Assembly (NCBI RefSeq): GCF_003173575.1
Contig: NZ_QGNY01000002.1
Location: 372,001 to 436,000, forward strand
DNA: 64,000 nucleotides
From: Pedobacter paludis
GTDB taxonomy: Bacteria; Bacteroidota; Bacteroidia; Sphingobacteriales; Sphingobacteriaceae
Reading direction: 5' to 3'
Shown: one piece after another, positions 42,998 through 53,295 of the stretch
Position numbering within the stretch: position 1 is the stretch's first letter
Layout of the letters: each line of letters starts with the position of its first letter
Program-made: the position numbers and the translations under genes
Notes under the pieces: generated by a model
The model's database searches: none
Told to the model about the DNA's origin: nothing
Seen by the model: only the letters and a program-made list of their open reading frames with translations

Positions 42998-43005
42998 TAT
43001 TTTTG
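42998..43005 (+). promoter_or_regulatory. -7 promoter element before mfd
   Basis: TATTTTTG matches TAnnTTTG and ends only 5 bases before the TTG start chosen for mfd. A transcript starting from it would have almost no leader. No good -33 TTTG is seen at the usual distance. Confidence 0.4.
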
Positions 43006-43009
43006 TGTC

Positions 43010-46000
43010 TTGAATATCCGCGATTTAATAAATAGATATAAAACCGACGAAAGGGTAACCGAATTTACCAAAGCGTTAAATAGCTCTAAAAATCCAAAGA
43101 TCCAGTTAAAGGGATTGGTTGGTTCTGCCGATGCTATTGTGGCACTTTCTTCGTACTTTTTGCTCCATAAACCTTTGTTTTTTGTTTTCCCTGATCGGGA
43201 AGAGGCTGCTTATTTTCAATCTGATTTAGAAAGCGTGCTCGATAAACAGGTTTTACTTTTTCCATCTTCATATCGAAAATCTTTCGATTTTACACAGGTT
43301 GATACGGCAAATGTTTTGGCTCGTGCCGAGGTTTTAAATGAGCTTAACCACGATTCTGAATATGGTAAAATTGTGGTTTCTTATCCCGAAGCCATTGCAG
43401 AAAAAGTAATAGATCGATCTGCGTTAGAAAAAAACACTTTAGAGATCAGCCTTGGTGCTAAGCTTGGTATCGATTTTATTAATGAATTTTTAATTGATTA
43501 CGATTTCGACAGGCGGGATTTTGTTTACGAACCTGGCCAGTTTTCCATCCGTGGCGGAATTGTAGATATTTTCTCCTTCTCTTCTGATTTGCCTTATCGC
43601 ATCGAATTTTTTGGCGATGAGGTAGAAAGTATCCGAAGTTTTGAAATTGAAAGCCAGCTTTCGGTTGCCGATGTAAAATCGTTAACCATTGTACCCAATG
43701 TACAGGCCAAGTTTTTAACGGAGAGCAACATCAGTATTTTAGATTACATTGATCAGGATACGCAGCTTTGGTTTAAGGATGTTGAATTTACATTAGACAT
43801 TATTAAGGCGGGTTACAAGAAAGCTGTAGAACTTTGGAAGGCTTTATCGCTTGCCGATAAAAATCAAAATCCGGATTGGATTGATCCGAAGTTTGCTTTT
43901 ACAGATGAAAAATTGCTTGGCGATCATCTTCAGGATTTCCCGATTGTAGAATTTGGAAAGCAGTTTTTTTATCAGACAGAAAACCGTTTCGAGTTTGAAA
44001 CCAAGCCACAGCCTTCTTTTAACAAAGATTTTAACCTTTTAATTCACAATTTAAAGGAGAATGAAAAGGCGGGGATTGTTAATTTTATCTTTACCGATTC
44101 GCCAAAACAAATTGAGCGTTTATATGCCATTTTAGAGGATATCGACAAAACTGCCAAGTTTACGCCTATAAACAGCATGCTTCGCGAGGGTTTCGTCGAT
44201 CCAAAGATTCAAACCGCATTTTACACCGATCATCAAATTTTCGATCGATACTATAAATACAAGCTTAAAAAAGGCTATCAGAAAAGTCAGGCCATTACAC
44301 TAAAAGATCTTCGCGAATTAAAATCTGGCGATTATGTTACCCATATCGATCATGGAATCGGAAAATACGCCGGACTTGAAAAAGTAGAGGTAAACGGCAA
44401 AACTCAGGAAATGATCCGTTTGGTTTATGCCGATAACGATTTGCTTTACGTAAACATCAATTCGCTAAATCGCATTGCGAAGTATAGTGGAAAAGAAAGT
44501 GGTGTTCCAAAAATGAATAAACTTGGAACAGATGCCTGGGACAAACTAAAAAAAACCACAAAAAAAAAAGTTAAAGACATTGCCCGAGATTTGATTAAGC
44601 TTTATGCTTTACGCAAAACTCAGGCTGGAACCGCATTTTCTCCAGATGGTTATCTTCAGACGGAACTGGAAGCATCTTTTATTTACGAGGATACCCCCGA
44701 TCAGTTAAAAGCCACTCAGGATGTAAAAAGGGATATGGAATCTCCACATCCAATGGATCGCCTAGTGTGTGGCGATGTGGGTTTTGGTAAAACAGAAATT
44801 GCCGTTCGTGCTGCTTTTAAGGCTGTAGCAGAGGGCAAGCAGGCCGCGATTTTAGTTCCAACCACCATTTTGGCCCTACAGCATTTTAAAACCTTTTCTT
44901 CTAGATTAAAAGATTTCCCGGTAACGGTTGATTATATTAATAGATTTAAAACAAGCAAACAGATTAAAGATACTTTGGCCGAAGCCGCAGCCGGGAAAGT
45001 TGATATTTTAATTGGCACACATCGTTTGTTAAGTAAAGATGTTAAGTTTAAAGATCTTGGCATTATGATTATTGATGAAGAGCAGAAGTTTGGCGTTACT
45101 GCGAAAGAACGCTTAAAGGCTGTTCGGGTAAACGTAGATACCTTAACCTTAACAGCAACACCAATTCCAAGAACGCTACATTTTTCTTTAATGGGTGCTA
45201 GAGATTTATCGATTATCAGTACCCCACCGCCAAATCGACAACCGGTTAGCACAGAGCTTCATGTTTTTAATGATAAATTAATTCAGGAAGCGGTTCAGTT
45301 TGAATTGGACAGAGGCGGACAGGTTTTCTTTATTCATAATCGTGTAAATGATTTGATGCAGTTGGGCGGATTGATTCAAAAATTGGTTCCAAAAGCCAGA
45401 ATCGGGATTGCTCATGGTCAGTTAGATGGCGATGCGCTTGAAGACGTAATGCTCGATTTTATCAACGGCGAAAAAGATGTCTTGGTCGCCACAACCATTA
45501 TTGAGGCGGGTTTGGATATTCCAAATGCCAACACAATTATCATCAATCATGCACACATGTTTGGACTGAGCGATTTGCACCAAATGCGTGGCAGGGTAGG
45601 CCGAAGCAATAAAAAGGCTTTTTGTTATTTGCTTTCGCCACCTTTATCTACCCTAACATCAGAAGCCAGAAAACGTTTAAGTGCTATCGAAGAATTTTCT
45701 GATTTGGGCAGTGGCTTTAATGTGGCCATGAGAGATTTAGATATTCGAGGAAGTGGAAATTTACTGGGTGCCGAGCAAAGTGGTTTCATTGCCGAAATTG
45801 GCTTTGAAATGTATCACAAAATTTTAGACGAGGCCATTCAGGAACTTAAAGAAGCAGAATTTAAAGGCTTATTTGAAAACGAACCTGCTCGTCCGTTTGT
45901 AGGCTTTACACAGGTTGATACCGATCTGGAATTGTACATTCCAGATGCTTACATCACCAACATTACCGAGCGTTATAATTTATATACCGAGCTTTCTAAG

Positions 46001-46348
46001 CTGAATAATGAAACCGAACTGGCTGTTTTTGAGAAACATTTGGCAGATCGTTTCGGACCCGTACCACCACAGGTGAAAACCATGTTAAGTGTAGTGAGAT
46101 TACAATGGCTGGGTAAAAAACTGGGGTTCGAGAAAATTAGTTTCAAGAAAAATAGTTTACGAGGATATTTTTTAAGCGATAAACAATCTGCTTATTTCGA
46201 TTCTAACACCTTCACAAAGATTTTAACATTTGCTCAAAATCATCCACGAATGTGTAATTTGAAAGAAGTTAAAAATACACTCCGAATCGCTTTTGATAAT
46301 GTAAGTACCGTTGAAGAAGCCATCGAAACTTTAGAGCTTATCGATTAA
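43010..46348 (+). CDS. mfd: transcription-repair coupling factor Mfd
   Basis: 1112 residues from a TTG at 43010 (first residues then NIRDLINRYKTDERVTEF). No ATG exists near the start; another TTG lies at 42971. The N-terminal UvrB-like part (about 15-340, with SIRGGIVDIFSFSSDLPYRI), the RNA-polymerase-interacting CarD-like domain (about 430-490, LKSGDYVTHIDHGIGKYAGL) and the RecG-like motor follow. Walker A is GDVGFGKTEIAV (about 588-600), the DEEQ box is IIDEEQKFGV (about 687), and motif VI is HQMRGRVGRSNK. The TRCF C-terminal domain ends the protein. It removes stalled RNA polymerase and recruits UvrA. Length is normal. Confidence 0.95.
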   Translation: MNIRDLINRYKTDERVTEFTKALNSSKNPKIQLKGLVGSADAIVALSSYFLLHKPLFFVFPDREEAAYFQSDLESVLDKQVLLFPSSYRKSFDFTQVDTANVLARAEVLNELNHDSEYGKIVVSYPEAIAEKVIDRSALEKNTLEISLGAKLGIDFINEFLIDYDFDRRDFVYEPGQFSIRGGIVDIFSFSSDLPYRIEFFGDEVESIRSFEIESQLSVADVKSLTIVPNVQAKFLTESNISILDYIDQDTQLWFKDVEFTLDIIKAGYKKAVELWKALSLADKNQNPDWIDPKFAFTDEKLLGDHLQDFPIVEFGKQFFYQTENRFEFETKPQPSFNKDFNLLIHNLKENEKAGIVNFIFTDSPKQIERLYAILEDIDKTAKFTPINSMLREGFVDPKIQTAFYTDHQIFDRYYKYKLKKGYQKSQAITLKDLRELKSGDYVTHIDHGIGKYAGLEKVEVNGKTQEMIRLVYADNDLLYVNINSLNRIAKYSGKESGVPKMNKLGTDAWDKLKKTTKKKVKDIARDLIKLYALRKTQAGTAFSPDGYLQTELEASFIYEDTPDQLKATQDVKRDMESPHPMDRLVCGDVGFGKTEIAVRAAFKAVAEGKQAAILVPTTILALQHFKTFSSRLKDFPVTVDYINRFKTSKQIKDTLAEAAAGKVDILIGTHRLLSKDVKFKDLGIMIIDEEQKFGVTAKERLKAVRVNVDTLTLTATPIPRTLHFSLMGARDLSIISTPPPNRQPVSTELHVFNDKLIQEAVQFELDRGGQVFFIHNRVNDLMQLGGLIQKLVPKARIGIAHGQLDGDALEDVMLDFINGEKDVLVATTIIEAGLDIPNANTIIINHAHMFGLSDLHQMRGRVGRSNKKAFCYLLSPPLSTLTSEARKRLSAIEEFSDLGSGFNVAMRDLDIRGSGNLLGAEQSGFIAEIGFEMYHKILDEAIQELKEAEFKGLFENEPARPFVGFTQVDTDLELYIPDAYITNITERYNLYTELSKLNNETELAVFEKHLADRFGPVPPQVKTMLSVVRLQWLGKKLGFEKISFKKNSLRGYFLSDKQSAYFDSNTFTKILTFAQNHPRMCNLKEVKNTLRIAFDNVSTVEEAIETLELID

Positions 46349-46358
46349 ATTACCTAGA

Positions 46359-46577
46359 ATGGATCCAACCTTATTGCTCGATTTAGTGAAAATGCAAATG
46401 CCTTACGGAAAGTATAAAGGCTACATTATCTGCAATATTCCTGAAAGTTACCTGCTGTGGTATAAGGACAAAGGCTTCCCCAAAGGAAAATTGGGCGATT
46501 TAATGGCTACAATGTTCGAAATTAGAGTTAATGGATTAGAATATTTGTTAACACCTTTGAAAAATCAGCATAAATAA
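46359..46577 (+). CDS. DUF3820 family protein
   Basis: 72 residues. The sequence MPYGKYKGYIICNIPESYLL followed by WYKDKGFPKGKLGDLM matches DUF3820 (MPFGKYKGxxLxDLPExYLxWFxxKGFPxGxLG). It is also seen as a fold next to exonuclease-like proteins. The role is unknown. It lies 10 bases after mfd and is probably co-transcribed. Confidence 0.88.
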   Translation: MDPTLLLDLVKMQMPYGKYKGYIICNIPESYLLWYKDKGFPKGKLGDLMATMFEIRVNGLEYLLTPLKNQHK

Positions 46578-46773
46578 TATAATTCTAATCGGCTATTCCG
46601 GTTTGTATCCCTACAAACTGTGGCTGAGCTTGGCAGAAATATCTAGATAAAAATATAATTTTCGTGCCCAATTCTGAAGCTAATTCATAAAAACTTCATA
46701 ATCGTGTGGTTATTTTGGCATTTAATAAAGGTTTTTTCAAGACCCTAAATCAAACCGCTTAAAAAATCAGATA

Positions 46774-47856
46774 ATGAAGAAAATTATAATGCTCACACTT
46801 GCGAGTGCGTTACTCTATCAAACAGGATGCACCTCAAAAAAAGAAGAAAAGGAAGAAGTTGTTACCTATGCAGTTACATCCCCACTAAAAATTGATACAT
46901 CTTTCACCAAAGAATATGTTTCACAGATAAAATCTGTAAGAAATATTGAAATCAGAGCTCAAGAAAAAGGCTTTTTGCAAAATATTTATGTAGATGAAGG
47001 CCAACATGTTCACGCAGGTCAGGTATTATTTAGGATAATGCCAAAAATGCTTCAAGCAGAATTGTTAAAAGCACAGGCAGAAACAAAATCTGCAGAAATT
47101 GAATTAGAAAACACAAAATTACTAACCGATAAAAATGTAGTTTCTAAAAACGAGCTTGCAATGGCAAAAGCTAAACTTCAGGCTGCAAATGCCGAAACCT
47201 CTTTAGCAAAACTACATTTAGGCTTTACAGAAATAAGAGCGCCATTTGACGGAACAATCGATCGGATTCCTTTAAAACTAGGCAGTTTAATTGATGAAGG
47301 CGCTTTGCTAACCAGCTTATCGGATAATAGCCAGGTTTTTGCTTACTTCAATGTTTCAGAACCCGAATATCTAAGTTACCAATCGGCCGCAAAAGCTAAA
47401 GGCCAACAAGAAGTCGGTTTATTGCTTGCAAATAATGAGATGCTAAAATCGAAAGGTAAGGTAGAAGTTATTGAAAGTGAATTCAACAATGAAACCGGTA
47501 ATATTGCCTTCAGAGCAAGATTTACTAATTCTGATAATTTACTGAGAAACGGTGAAACAGGTAAAATTGAAATGGTAGTTCCATTAAAAAATGCAATTGT
47601 TATTCCGCAGAAAGCTACTTATGATATTCAGGATAAAACCTACGTTTTTGTAATTGATAAAAATAATAAGGTACACTCTAGAGCCATTACAATTGCAAGT
47701 GAGCTTCCTGATTTATATGTGATTAGTGATGGTTTAACTCTGGATGATAAAATTCTGCTCGAAGGTGTTCAGAAGGTGAAGGATGATGATAAAATTACCT
47801 TCAAATTCCAAAACCCAAAAGAAGTTATCAAACAGTTGAGATTGAAAACCGAATAA
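46774..47856 (+). CDS. RND efflux periplasmic adaptor (AcrA/MexA type)
   Basis: 360 residues. The N-terminus (TLASALLYQTGCTSKKEEKE) has a cysteine at about 19 that suits a lipoprotein. Lipoyl-like halves (IEIRAQEKGFLQNIYVDEGQ, then VHAGQVLFRI, and FTEIRAPFDGTIDRIPLKLG), a helical hairpin (about 90-150) and the beta-barrel and membrane-proximal domains (RNGETGKIEMVVPLKNAIVI) follow in order. It links the pump to the outer-membrane factor. Next in the operon, 25 bases on, is the pump. Confidence 0.94.
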   Translation: MKKIIMLTLASALLYQTGCTSKKEEKEEVVTYAVTSPLKIDTSFTKEYVSQIKSVRNIEIRAQEKGFLQNIYVDEGQHVHAGQVLFRIMPKMLQAELLKAQAETKSAEIELENTKLLTDKNVVSKNELAMAKAKLQAANAETSLAKLHLGFTEIRAPFDGTIDRIPLKLGSLIDEGALLTSLSDNSQVFAYFNVSEPEYLSYQSAAKAKGQQEVGLLLANNEMLKSKGKVEVIESEFNNETGNIAFRARFTNSDNLLRNGETGKIEMVVPLKNAIVIPQKATYDIQDKTYVFVIDKNNKVHSRAITIASELPDLYVISDGLTLDDKILLEGVQKVKDDDKITFKFQNPKEVIKQLRLKTE

Positions 47857-47881
47857 TCTAAATCCCGCCAATACTTATTTT

Positions 47882-50800
47882 ATGTTTAGTAAATTCATAC
47901 AAAGGCCCGTCCTTTCTATCGTTATATCTTTAGTAATTGTGTTTTTAGGCGTGCTGGCAATAAACTACCTGCCCGTAACACAATTCCCATCTATTTCGCC
48001 ACCTAAAGTAAATATTACGGCAGAATACCCAGGGGCAAATAACGAGCTCTTAATTAAATCTGTTGTAATTCCTCTGGAGCGTGCCTTAAACGGCGTTCCG
48101 GGAATGAAATATATCGCCTCTGATGCAGGTAATGATGGTGAAGCAAGCATTCAGGTTGTATTTAACTTAGGTACCGATCCAAATCAGGCCTCGTTAAATG
48201 TTCAAAACCGCGTAGCCGCAGTAACAAATAAACTTCCGCCTTTAGTTGTTCGCGAGGGAGTAAAAATCACCCGGGAGGAATCCAACATGTTGATGTACAT
48301 TAACTTGTATAGCAAGGACCCCAAAATGAACCAGAACTTCCTGTATAATTTTGCCGATATCAATTTGCTTTCCGAATTGAAAAGGGTAGATGGGGTAGGT
48401 TTCGCCGATATTTTGGGCGATAGGGATTATGCAATGCGTATCTGGCTAAAACCCGATCGGATGCAGGCTTATAAAATTTCTGTTGATGAAGTGATGAAAG
48501 CGCTGGATGAGCAAAGTCTGGAAGCCTCGCCAGGCAAAACAGGTGAGAGTTCGGGACAAAGATCTCAGGCTTTTGAGTACGTTTTAAAATATTCTGGTCG
48601 CTACAATACCAAAGAAGAGTATGGCAACATTGTGCTAAGGGCAAATGCCAACGGCGAGATGTTACGCTTGAAGGATGTGGCCGATGTTGATTTTAGTGCC
48701 GCCGCTTATAACCTGTACTCTACCTTGAACGGAAAAGCATCTGCAGCAATTGTGTTAAAACAATCTTATGGAAGTAATGCTAGCCAGGTAATTAAAGATG
48801 TTAAGGCTAAAATGGCCGAAATTAAAACCAGCTCTTTCCCCAAAGGCCTAGATTACGAAGTGAGTTACGATGTTTCCAAGTTCCTTGATGCTTCAATCGA
48901 AAAGGTTATTCACACCCTTGTTGAAGCATTTATTCTAGTAGGCCTGGTTGTATTTCTATTCCTTGGCGATTGGCGTTCTACGGTAATCCCGGCAATTGCA
49001 GTACCTGTTTCGCTTATCGGAACCTTTGTATTCATGTCGTTTTTTGGGATTACGCTTAACTTAATCACATTGTTTGCTTTGGTACTCGCCATAGGGGTTG
49101 TGGTAGATGATGCGATTGTAGTTATCGAGGCCGTCCACGCAAAAATGGAGCACAATAGAAAAATGTCGGTTTTAAGAGCCACACAGGAGGCAATGAAGGA
49201 AATTAGCGGTGCTATTATAGCCATTACCTTTTTAATGGCTTCGGTATTTATTCCAGTAGCCTTTATGTCCGGTCCTGTAGGGATTTTCTACCGTCAGTTT
49301 TCCATCACAATGGCTACTGCAATTATCCTTTCCGGTATTGTAGCATTAACACTTACGCCTGCTCTATGCGCAATTATGCTAAAAAACAACCATGGGCATG
49401 CTAAGAAAAAATCATTTGTCGATTTGTTCTTAGATCGATTTAACAATGGTTTTGCAAAGCTTTCGGGTAAGTACGAAGTCGTTTTAACCAAAGTTGTTAG
49501 TCGCAGGTTATTAACGTTTGGGGTGCTAATTGTATTCTGTTTAGGTATTTGGGGATTAAGCGGCAGTGTACCGTCGGGCTTTATTCCAAACGAAGATCAA
49601 GGTATGGTTTATGCCATTATTCAAACGCCTCCAGGTTCTACCTTAGAACGTACTGACCAAGTTGCAGAAAAACTTCAGAAAATATGCGAAGATATTGATG
49701 GTGTAAAATCAGTATCATCATTGGCGGGTTACGAAATTTTAACAGAAGGTACAGGTTCAAACTCCGGAACATGCTTAATTAATCTTAAAGACTGGAGCGA
49801 ACGTAAAAGCTCTGCACTTGATATCATTGAAGAACTTGAAGAGAAATCGAAATCTATTCCAGGTGCAACTATAGAATTTTTCCAGCCACCGGCAGTTCCA
49901 GGTTATGGAGCAGCGGGCGGTTTCGAGCTTCGCTTATTGGACAAAGCCGGTAGTGGCGATTATAAAAAAATGGAAACTGTTGCCAATGATTTTGTTAGGG
50001 AGCTTAACAAACGCAAAGAACTATCATCAGTATTTACCTTCTACAGTGCTAGTTTCCCACAATATATGCTGAAGATTGACAATGACATTGCGCAACAAAA
50101 AGGCATAACGATTGATAATGCAATGAATACGCTTTCTACTTTTGTTGGGAGTAATTACGAAACGAGTTTTATAAAATACGATCGTCAGTACAAAGTGATG
50201 GTTCAGGCGTTGCCACAGTATCGTGCTCTGCCAGAAGATATTCTGAAATTATCAGTTAAAAACGATAAAGACGAAATGGTTCCTTTTTCTGCCTTTATGA
50301 AAATGGAAAAAGTTTACGGCCTTTCGGAAATTACAAGACACAACATGTATAATGCTTCCGAAATTAGTGGGCAATCTGCACCAGGCTACAGTTCTGGTGA
50401 AGCCATTGCTGCAATTACAGAAGTGGCAAAGAAAACCTTGCCAAGAGGTTTCGGTATAGATTGGGCGGGTATTTCAAAAGATGAGGTATCAAGAGGTAAT
50501 GAAGCAATTTATATCTTTCTAATCTGTTTAGGCTTCGTTTATTTAGTACTTGCGGCTCAATACGAAAGCTTTATTTTACCCTTATCCGTAATCCTTTCTT
50601 TACCCGTGGGTATTTTTGGAGCATTCCTATTTTTAAAACTTTTAGGTTTGGAAAACAACATTTATGCACAAGTTGCAATGGTCATGCTCATCGGGTTGCT
50701 TGGTAAAAATGCAGTTTTAATTGTAGAATTTGCTACACAACGGCATGCGCAGGGAGCAACGGTTTTAAAAGCGGCAATGGAAGGCGCAAGTGTACGTTTC

Positions 50801-51052
50801 CGCCCAATTTTAATGACATCCTTTGCTTTTATTGCAGGTTTAATTCCCTTGATGATTGCTACTGGCCCAGGTAAAATTGGAAATAGAACTATTGGTTCTG
50901 CAGCTGCAGGCGGTATGCTTTTCGGAACCATTTTCGGAGTACTTGTTATTCCAGGATTGTATTATGTTTTCGGAACCATAGCGGCCAGACATAAACTGAT
51001 CAAAATTGAAGAAGAACATCCATTAACCGAAGAAATTGAAGACAATGTTTAA
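47882..51052 (+). CDS. RND multidrug efflux pump (AcrB/HAE1 family)
   Basis: 1056 residues, a normal RND length. The start KFIQRPVLSIVISLVIVFLG is the first membrane helix. LAIGVVVDDAIVVIEAVHAK (about 402-421) is the proton-relay helix with two adjacent Asp. GFIPNEDQGMVYAIIQTPPG and the repeated second half with EAVRLRFRPILMT-like GASVRFRPILMTSFAFIAGL are visible. It exports hydrophobic compounds by proton exchange. The end overlaps the outer-membrane factor gene by 8 bases. Confidence 0.95.
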   Translation: MFSKFIQRPVLSIVISLVIVFLGVLAINYLPVTQFPSISPPKVNITAEYPGANNELLIKSVVIPLERALNGVPGMKYIASDAGNDGEASIQVVFNLGTDPNQASLNVQNRVAAVTNKLPPLVVREGVKITREESNMLMYINLYSKDPKMNQNFLYNFADINLLSELKRVDGVGFADILGDRDYAMRIWLKPDRMQAYKISVDEVMKALDEQSLEASPGKTGESSGQRSQAFEYVLKYSGRYNTKEEYGNIVLRANANGEMLRLKDVADVDFSAAAYNLYSTLNGKASAAIVLKQSYGSNASQVIKDVKAKMAEIKTSSFPKGLDYEVSYDVSKFLDASIEKVIHTLVEAFILVGLVVFLFLGDWRSTVIPAIAVPVSLIGTFVFMSFFGITLNLITLFALVLAIGVVVDDAIVVIEAVHAKMEHNRKMSVLRATQEAMKEISGAIIAITFLMASVFIPVAFMSGPVGIFYRQFSITMATAIILSGIVALTLTPALCAIMLKNNHGHAKKKSFVDLFLDRFNNGFAKLSGKYEVVLTKVVSRRLLTFGVLIVFCLGIWGLSGSVPSGFIPNEDQGMVYAIIQTPPGSTLERTDQVAEKLQKICEDIDGVKSVSSLAGYEILTEGTGSNSGTCLINLKDWSERKSSALDIIEELEEKSKSIPGATIEFFQPPAVPGYGAAGGFELRLLDKAGSGDYKKMETVANDFVRELNKRKELSSVFTFYSASFPQYMLKIDNDIAQQKGITIDNAMNTLSTFVGSNYETSFIKYDRQYKVMVQALPQYRALPEDILKLSVKNDKDEMVPFSAFMKMEKVYGLSEITRHNMYNASEISGQSAPGYSSGEAIAAITEVAKKTLPRGFGIDWAGISKDEVSRGNEAIYIFLICLGFVYLVLAAQYESFILPLSVILSLPVGIFGAFLFLKLLGLENNIYAQVAMVMLIGLLGKNAVLIVEFATQRHAQGATVLKAAMEGASVRFRPILMTSFAFIAGLIPLMIATGPGKIGNRTIGSAAAGGMLFGTIFGVLVIPGLYYVFGTIAARHKLIKIEEEHPLTEEIEDNV

Positions 51053-52478
51053 GAAAAATATATATAAAGGCCTTGGATTCGTTTTAATCTGCTTAGCCTA
51101 TACCGCTTGTAAAGTACCACAGGTGGCACAAAGAATCGAAAACAAAAATGTACCCGGAAGTTATAACACTTCAGTAGATACTTTAAGTAGCGGGAAAGTA
51201 CAATGGCGTCAGTTTTTTACTGATCCAAATTTGGTTAGCTTAATCGATACTGCATTAAAAAACAATCAAGAGTTAAACATTACCCTACAGGAAATTGAAA
51301 TTGCGAAAAACGAGATTAGAGCAAGAAAGGGAGAGCTTTTACCAAGTGTAGGTTATAGAGTTGGGGCAGGATTTGAAAAGGTAGGCCGTTACACCAGCAG
51401 TGGTGCGGGTGATGCATCAACCGATATAACGCCAGGAAAAGAAGTGCCCGATGTTTTGCCTGATTACGGATTTGGACTTCAGGCAAACTGGGAGGCAGAC
51501 ATTTGGCATAAATTACGGAATGCAAAAAAAGCGGCGTTAACACGTTATTTATCTACCGTAGAAGGTAAAAATTTCGTCGTTACCAATCTGGTAGCCGAAA
51601 TTGCAAATACTTATTACGAACTATTGGCTCAGGATAATCAACTGGAAATTGTTAAAAAGAATATTGCCCTGCAAAGTAATGCACTAGAATTAATGAAGAT
51701 TCAAAAGCAGGCAACCAGAGTTACCGAGCTTGCGGTACGTAAATTTGAGGCAGAGGTTTTGAGTTCTAAAAGTTTAGAGTTCGATATTCAGCAACAGATT
51801 ACAGAATCTGAAAACAAAATCAATTTCTTGCTTGGCCGCTATCCACAGCCTATTGTTAGAGATAAAACGAGTTTTACCGATTTGGTTCCACCAACCATTC
51901 AGGCTGGTATTCCAGCACAGCTGTTGGCCAATCGCCCAGATATTAAACAGGCCGAATATGATCTTGCGGCCTCAAAATTGGATGTTAAAGTAGCAAAAGC
52001 TCAATTTTATCCATCTTTGGGTATTTCGGCTACATTGGGTTATCAGGCGTTTAATCCGTCTTATCTGTTAAGAACTCCAGAATCCTTAGCTTACTCTTTA
52101 GCTGGAGATTTGGCCGGACCACTGATCAATAAAAATGCAATTAAAGCTGAATATCTTACGGCTAATGCAAAACAATTGCAAGCCGTATTTAACTATGAGA
52201 AAAGCATTTTAAATGGATATATGGAAGTAGCAAATCAGTTATCAAACATTAGCAACCTGCAAAAAAGCTACGATTTAAAATACAAACAAGTTCAAGCATT
52301 AACGCAATCTATAGATATCGCTAATGATTTGTTCAAATCAACCAGAGCCGATTATTTTGAAGTGTTAATGACACAACGCGATGCCTTACAGTCAAAATTA
52401 GAGCTTATTGAAACTAAGAAACAACAGTTAAATGCAGTGGTAAATGTTTACCATGCTTTAGGTGGTGGCTGGAACTAA
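51045..52478 (+). CDS. outer-membrane efflux lipoprotein (TolC/NodT family)
   Basis: 477 residues from ATG 51045, which overlaps the pump gene by 8 bases; 51036 is an in-frame alternative. The lipobox is LAYTAC (cysteine at about 23). The family pattern follows: WRQFFTDPNLVSLIDTALKN, NQELNITLQEIEIAKNEIRA and then PEPIVRD-like PQPIVRDKTSFTDL, PAQLLANRPDIKQAEYDLAA and AQFYPSLGISATLGYQ. It forms the outer-membrane duct of the tripartite pump encoded with it. No regulator gene is adjacent. Confidence 0.93.
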   Translation: MFKKNIYKGLGFVLICLAYTACKVPQVAQRIENKNVPGSYNTSVDTLSSGKVQWRQFFTDPNLVSLIDTALKNNQELNITLQEIEIAKNEIRARKGELLPSVGYRVGAGFEKVGRYTSSGAGDASTDITPGKEVPDVLPDYGFGLQANWEADIWHKLRNAKKAALTRYLSTVEGKNFVVTNLVAEIANTYYELLAQDNQLEIVKKNIALQSNALELMKIQKQATRVTELAVRKFEAEVLSSKSLEFDIQQQITESENKINFLLGRYPQPIVRDKTSFTDLVPPTIQAGIPAQLLANRPDIKQAEYDLAASKLDVKVAKAQFYPSLGISATLGYQAFNPSYLLRTPESLAYSLAGDLAGPLINKNAIKAEYLTANAKQLQAVFNYEKSILNGYMEVANQLSNISNLQKSYDLKYKQVQALTQSIDIANDLFKSTRADYFEVLMTQRDALQSKLELIETKKQQLNAVVNVYHALGGGWN

Positions 52479-52496
52479 GCTAAAATACTAAGTCGT

Positions 52497-52558
52497 CGTC
52501 ATTGCGAGGCACGAAGCAATCCCCTACTAAATAGATTGCTTCGTACCTCGCAATGACG
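52497..52558. repeat. 25-bp near-perfect palindromic intergenic repeat (CGTCATTGCGAGG type)
   Basis: The left arm at 52497-52521 (CGTCATTGCGAGGCACGAAG then CAATC) is matched at 52534-52558 with a single mismatch and a 12-base loop. This is a REP-like element known in many Bacteroidetes genomes. It lies between convergent genes and may stop transcription from both sides. Confidence 0.8.
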
Positions 52559-52578
52559 AATATGGTGTTTAATCAACA

Positions 52579-53295
52579 CTATATCTCACAACCATTTTCG
52601 TCACAAATTGCATCATCATTTTTATTTAAAGATGTTATGGTGGTTTTCGGTTGAGCCTCTTTCCACTCCGTAAAACTTTGTGTTAAGGCATCTGTAAAAG
52701 CCTGAACGGGCTGTGCTCCAGAAACACCATATTTACGATCCATAACAAAATAAGGCACACCACGAATGCCCAAGTTTTGGCTTTCGTAAACATCATATCT
52801 TACAGCTTCAGCAAATTGATCACTATTTAATACTTCCTCAGCCTCTGCTTTGTCAAGACCAATTTCTACGGCTACATCAACCAAAACCGAAGTCTCGCCT
52901 ATATTTCTGCTCTTTACAAAATGAGCTTCGAATAATTTTTCTTCGGCCAGATCCTGCAGATTGTGTTTTGAAGCCAAATGAATCAGACGGTGGGCATTAA
53001 AGGTATTCGCTGGAATGTTTTTGTCAAAATCGATTGTTAAACCTGCATTTTCTGCCATATCTACAACCTGCTTGGTCATTTGTTTTGCCTGTTCAATAGG
53101 CATTCCCTTACTTCTTGATAGATATTCGTAAACAGTTTCGTTATTTGTATTGTGATATTCTGGATTCAGCTGATAGCTTTTCCAATCGACTTCAATTTCG
53201 TTTTTGAACGGAAGTTTTTCAATTGCCTGTTCAAAATGTCTTTTCCCAATATAGCAAAACGGACACATTACGTCCGACCAGATTTCTACTTTCAT
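52579..53295 (-). CDS. DsbA family oxidoreductase (FrnE-like)
   Basis: 238 residues, no signal peptide, so cytoplasmic. The redox motif CPFC is at residues 11-14 (EIWSDVMCPFCYIGKRHFEQ). The all-helical insert follows (KGMPIEQAKQMTKQVVDMAE, AHRLIHLASKHNLQDLAEEK), and the cis-Pro segment is NLGIRGVPYFVMDRKYGVSG with AQPVQAFTDAL. It matches the FrnE-like branch of thioredoxin-fold enzymes. The tail CDENGCEI has two extra cysteines. Substrate unknown. Confidence 0.93.
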   Translation of the reverse strand: MKVEIWSDVMCPFCYIGKRHFEQAIEKLPFKNEIEVDWKSYQLNPEYHNTNNETVYEYLSRSKGMPIEQAKQMTKQVVDMAENAGLTIDFDKNIPANTFNAHRLIHLASKHNLQDLAEEKLFEAHFVKSRNIGETSVLVDVAVEIGLDKAEAEEVLNSDQFAEAVRYDVYESQNLGIRGVPYFVMDRKYGVSGAQPVQAFTDALTQSFTEWKEAQPKTTITSLNKNDDAICDENGCEI

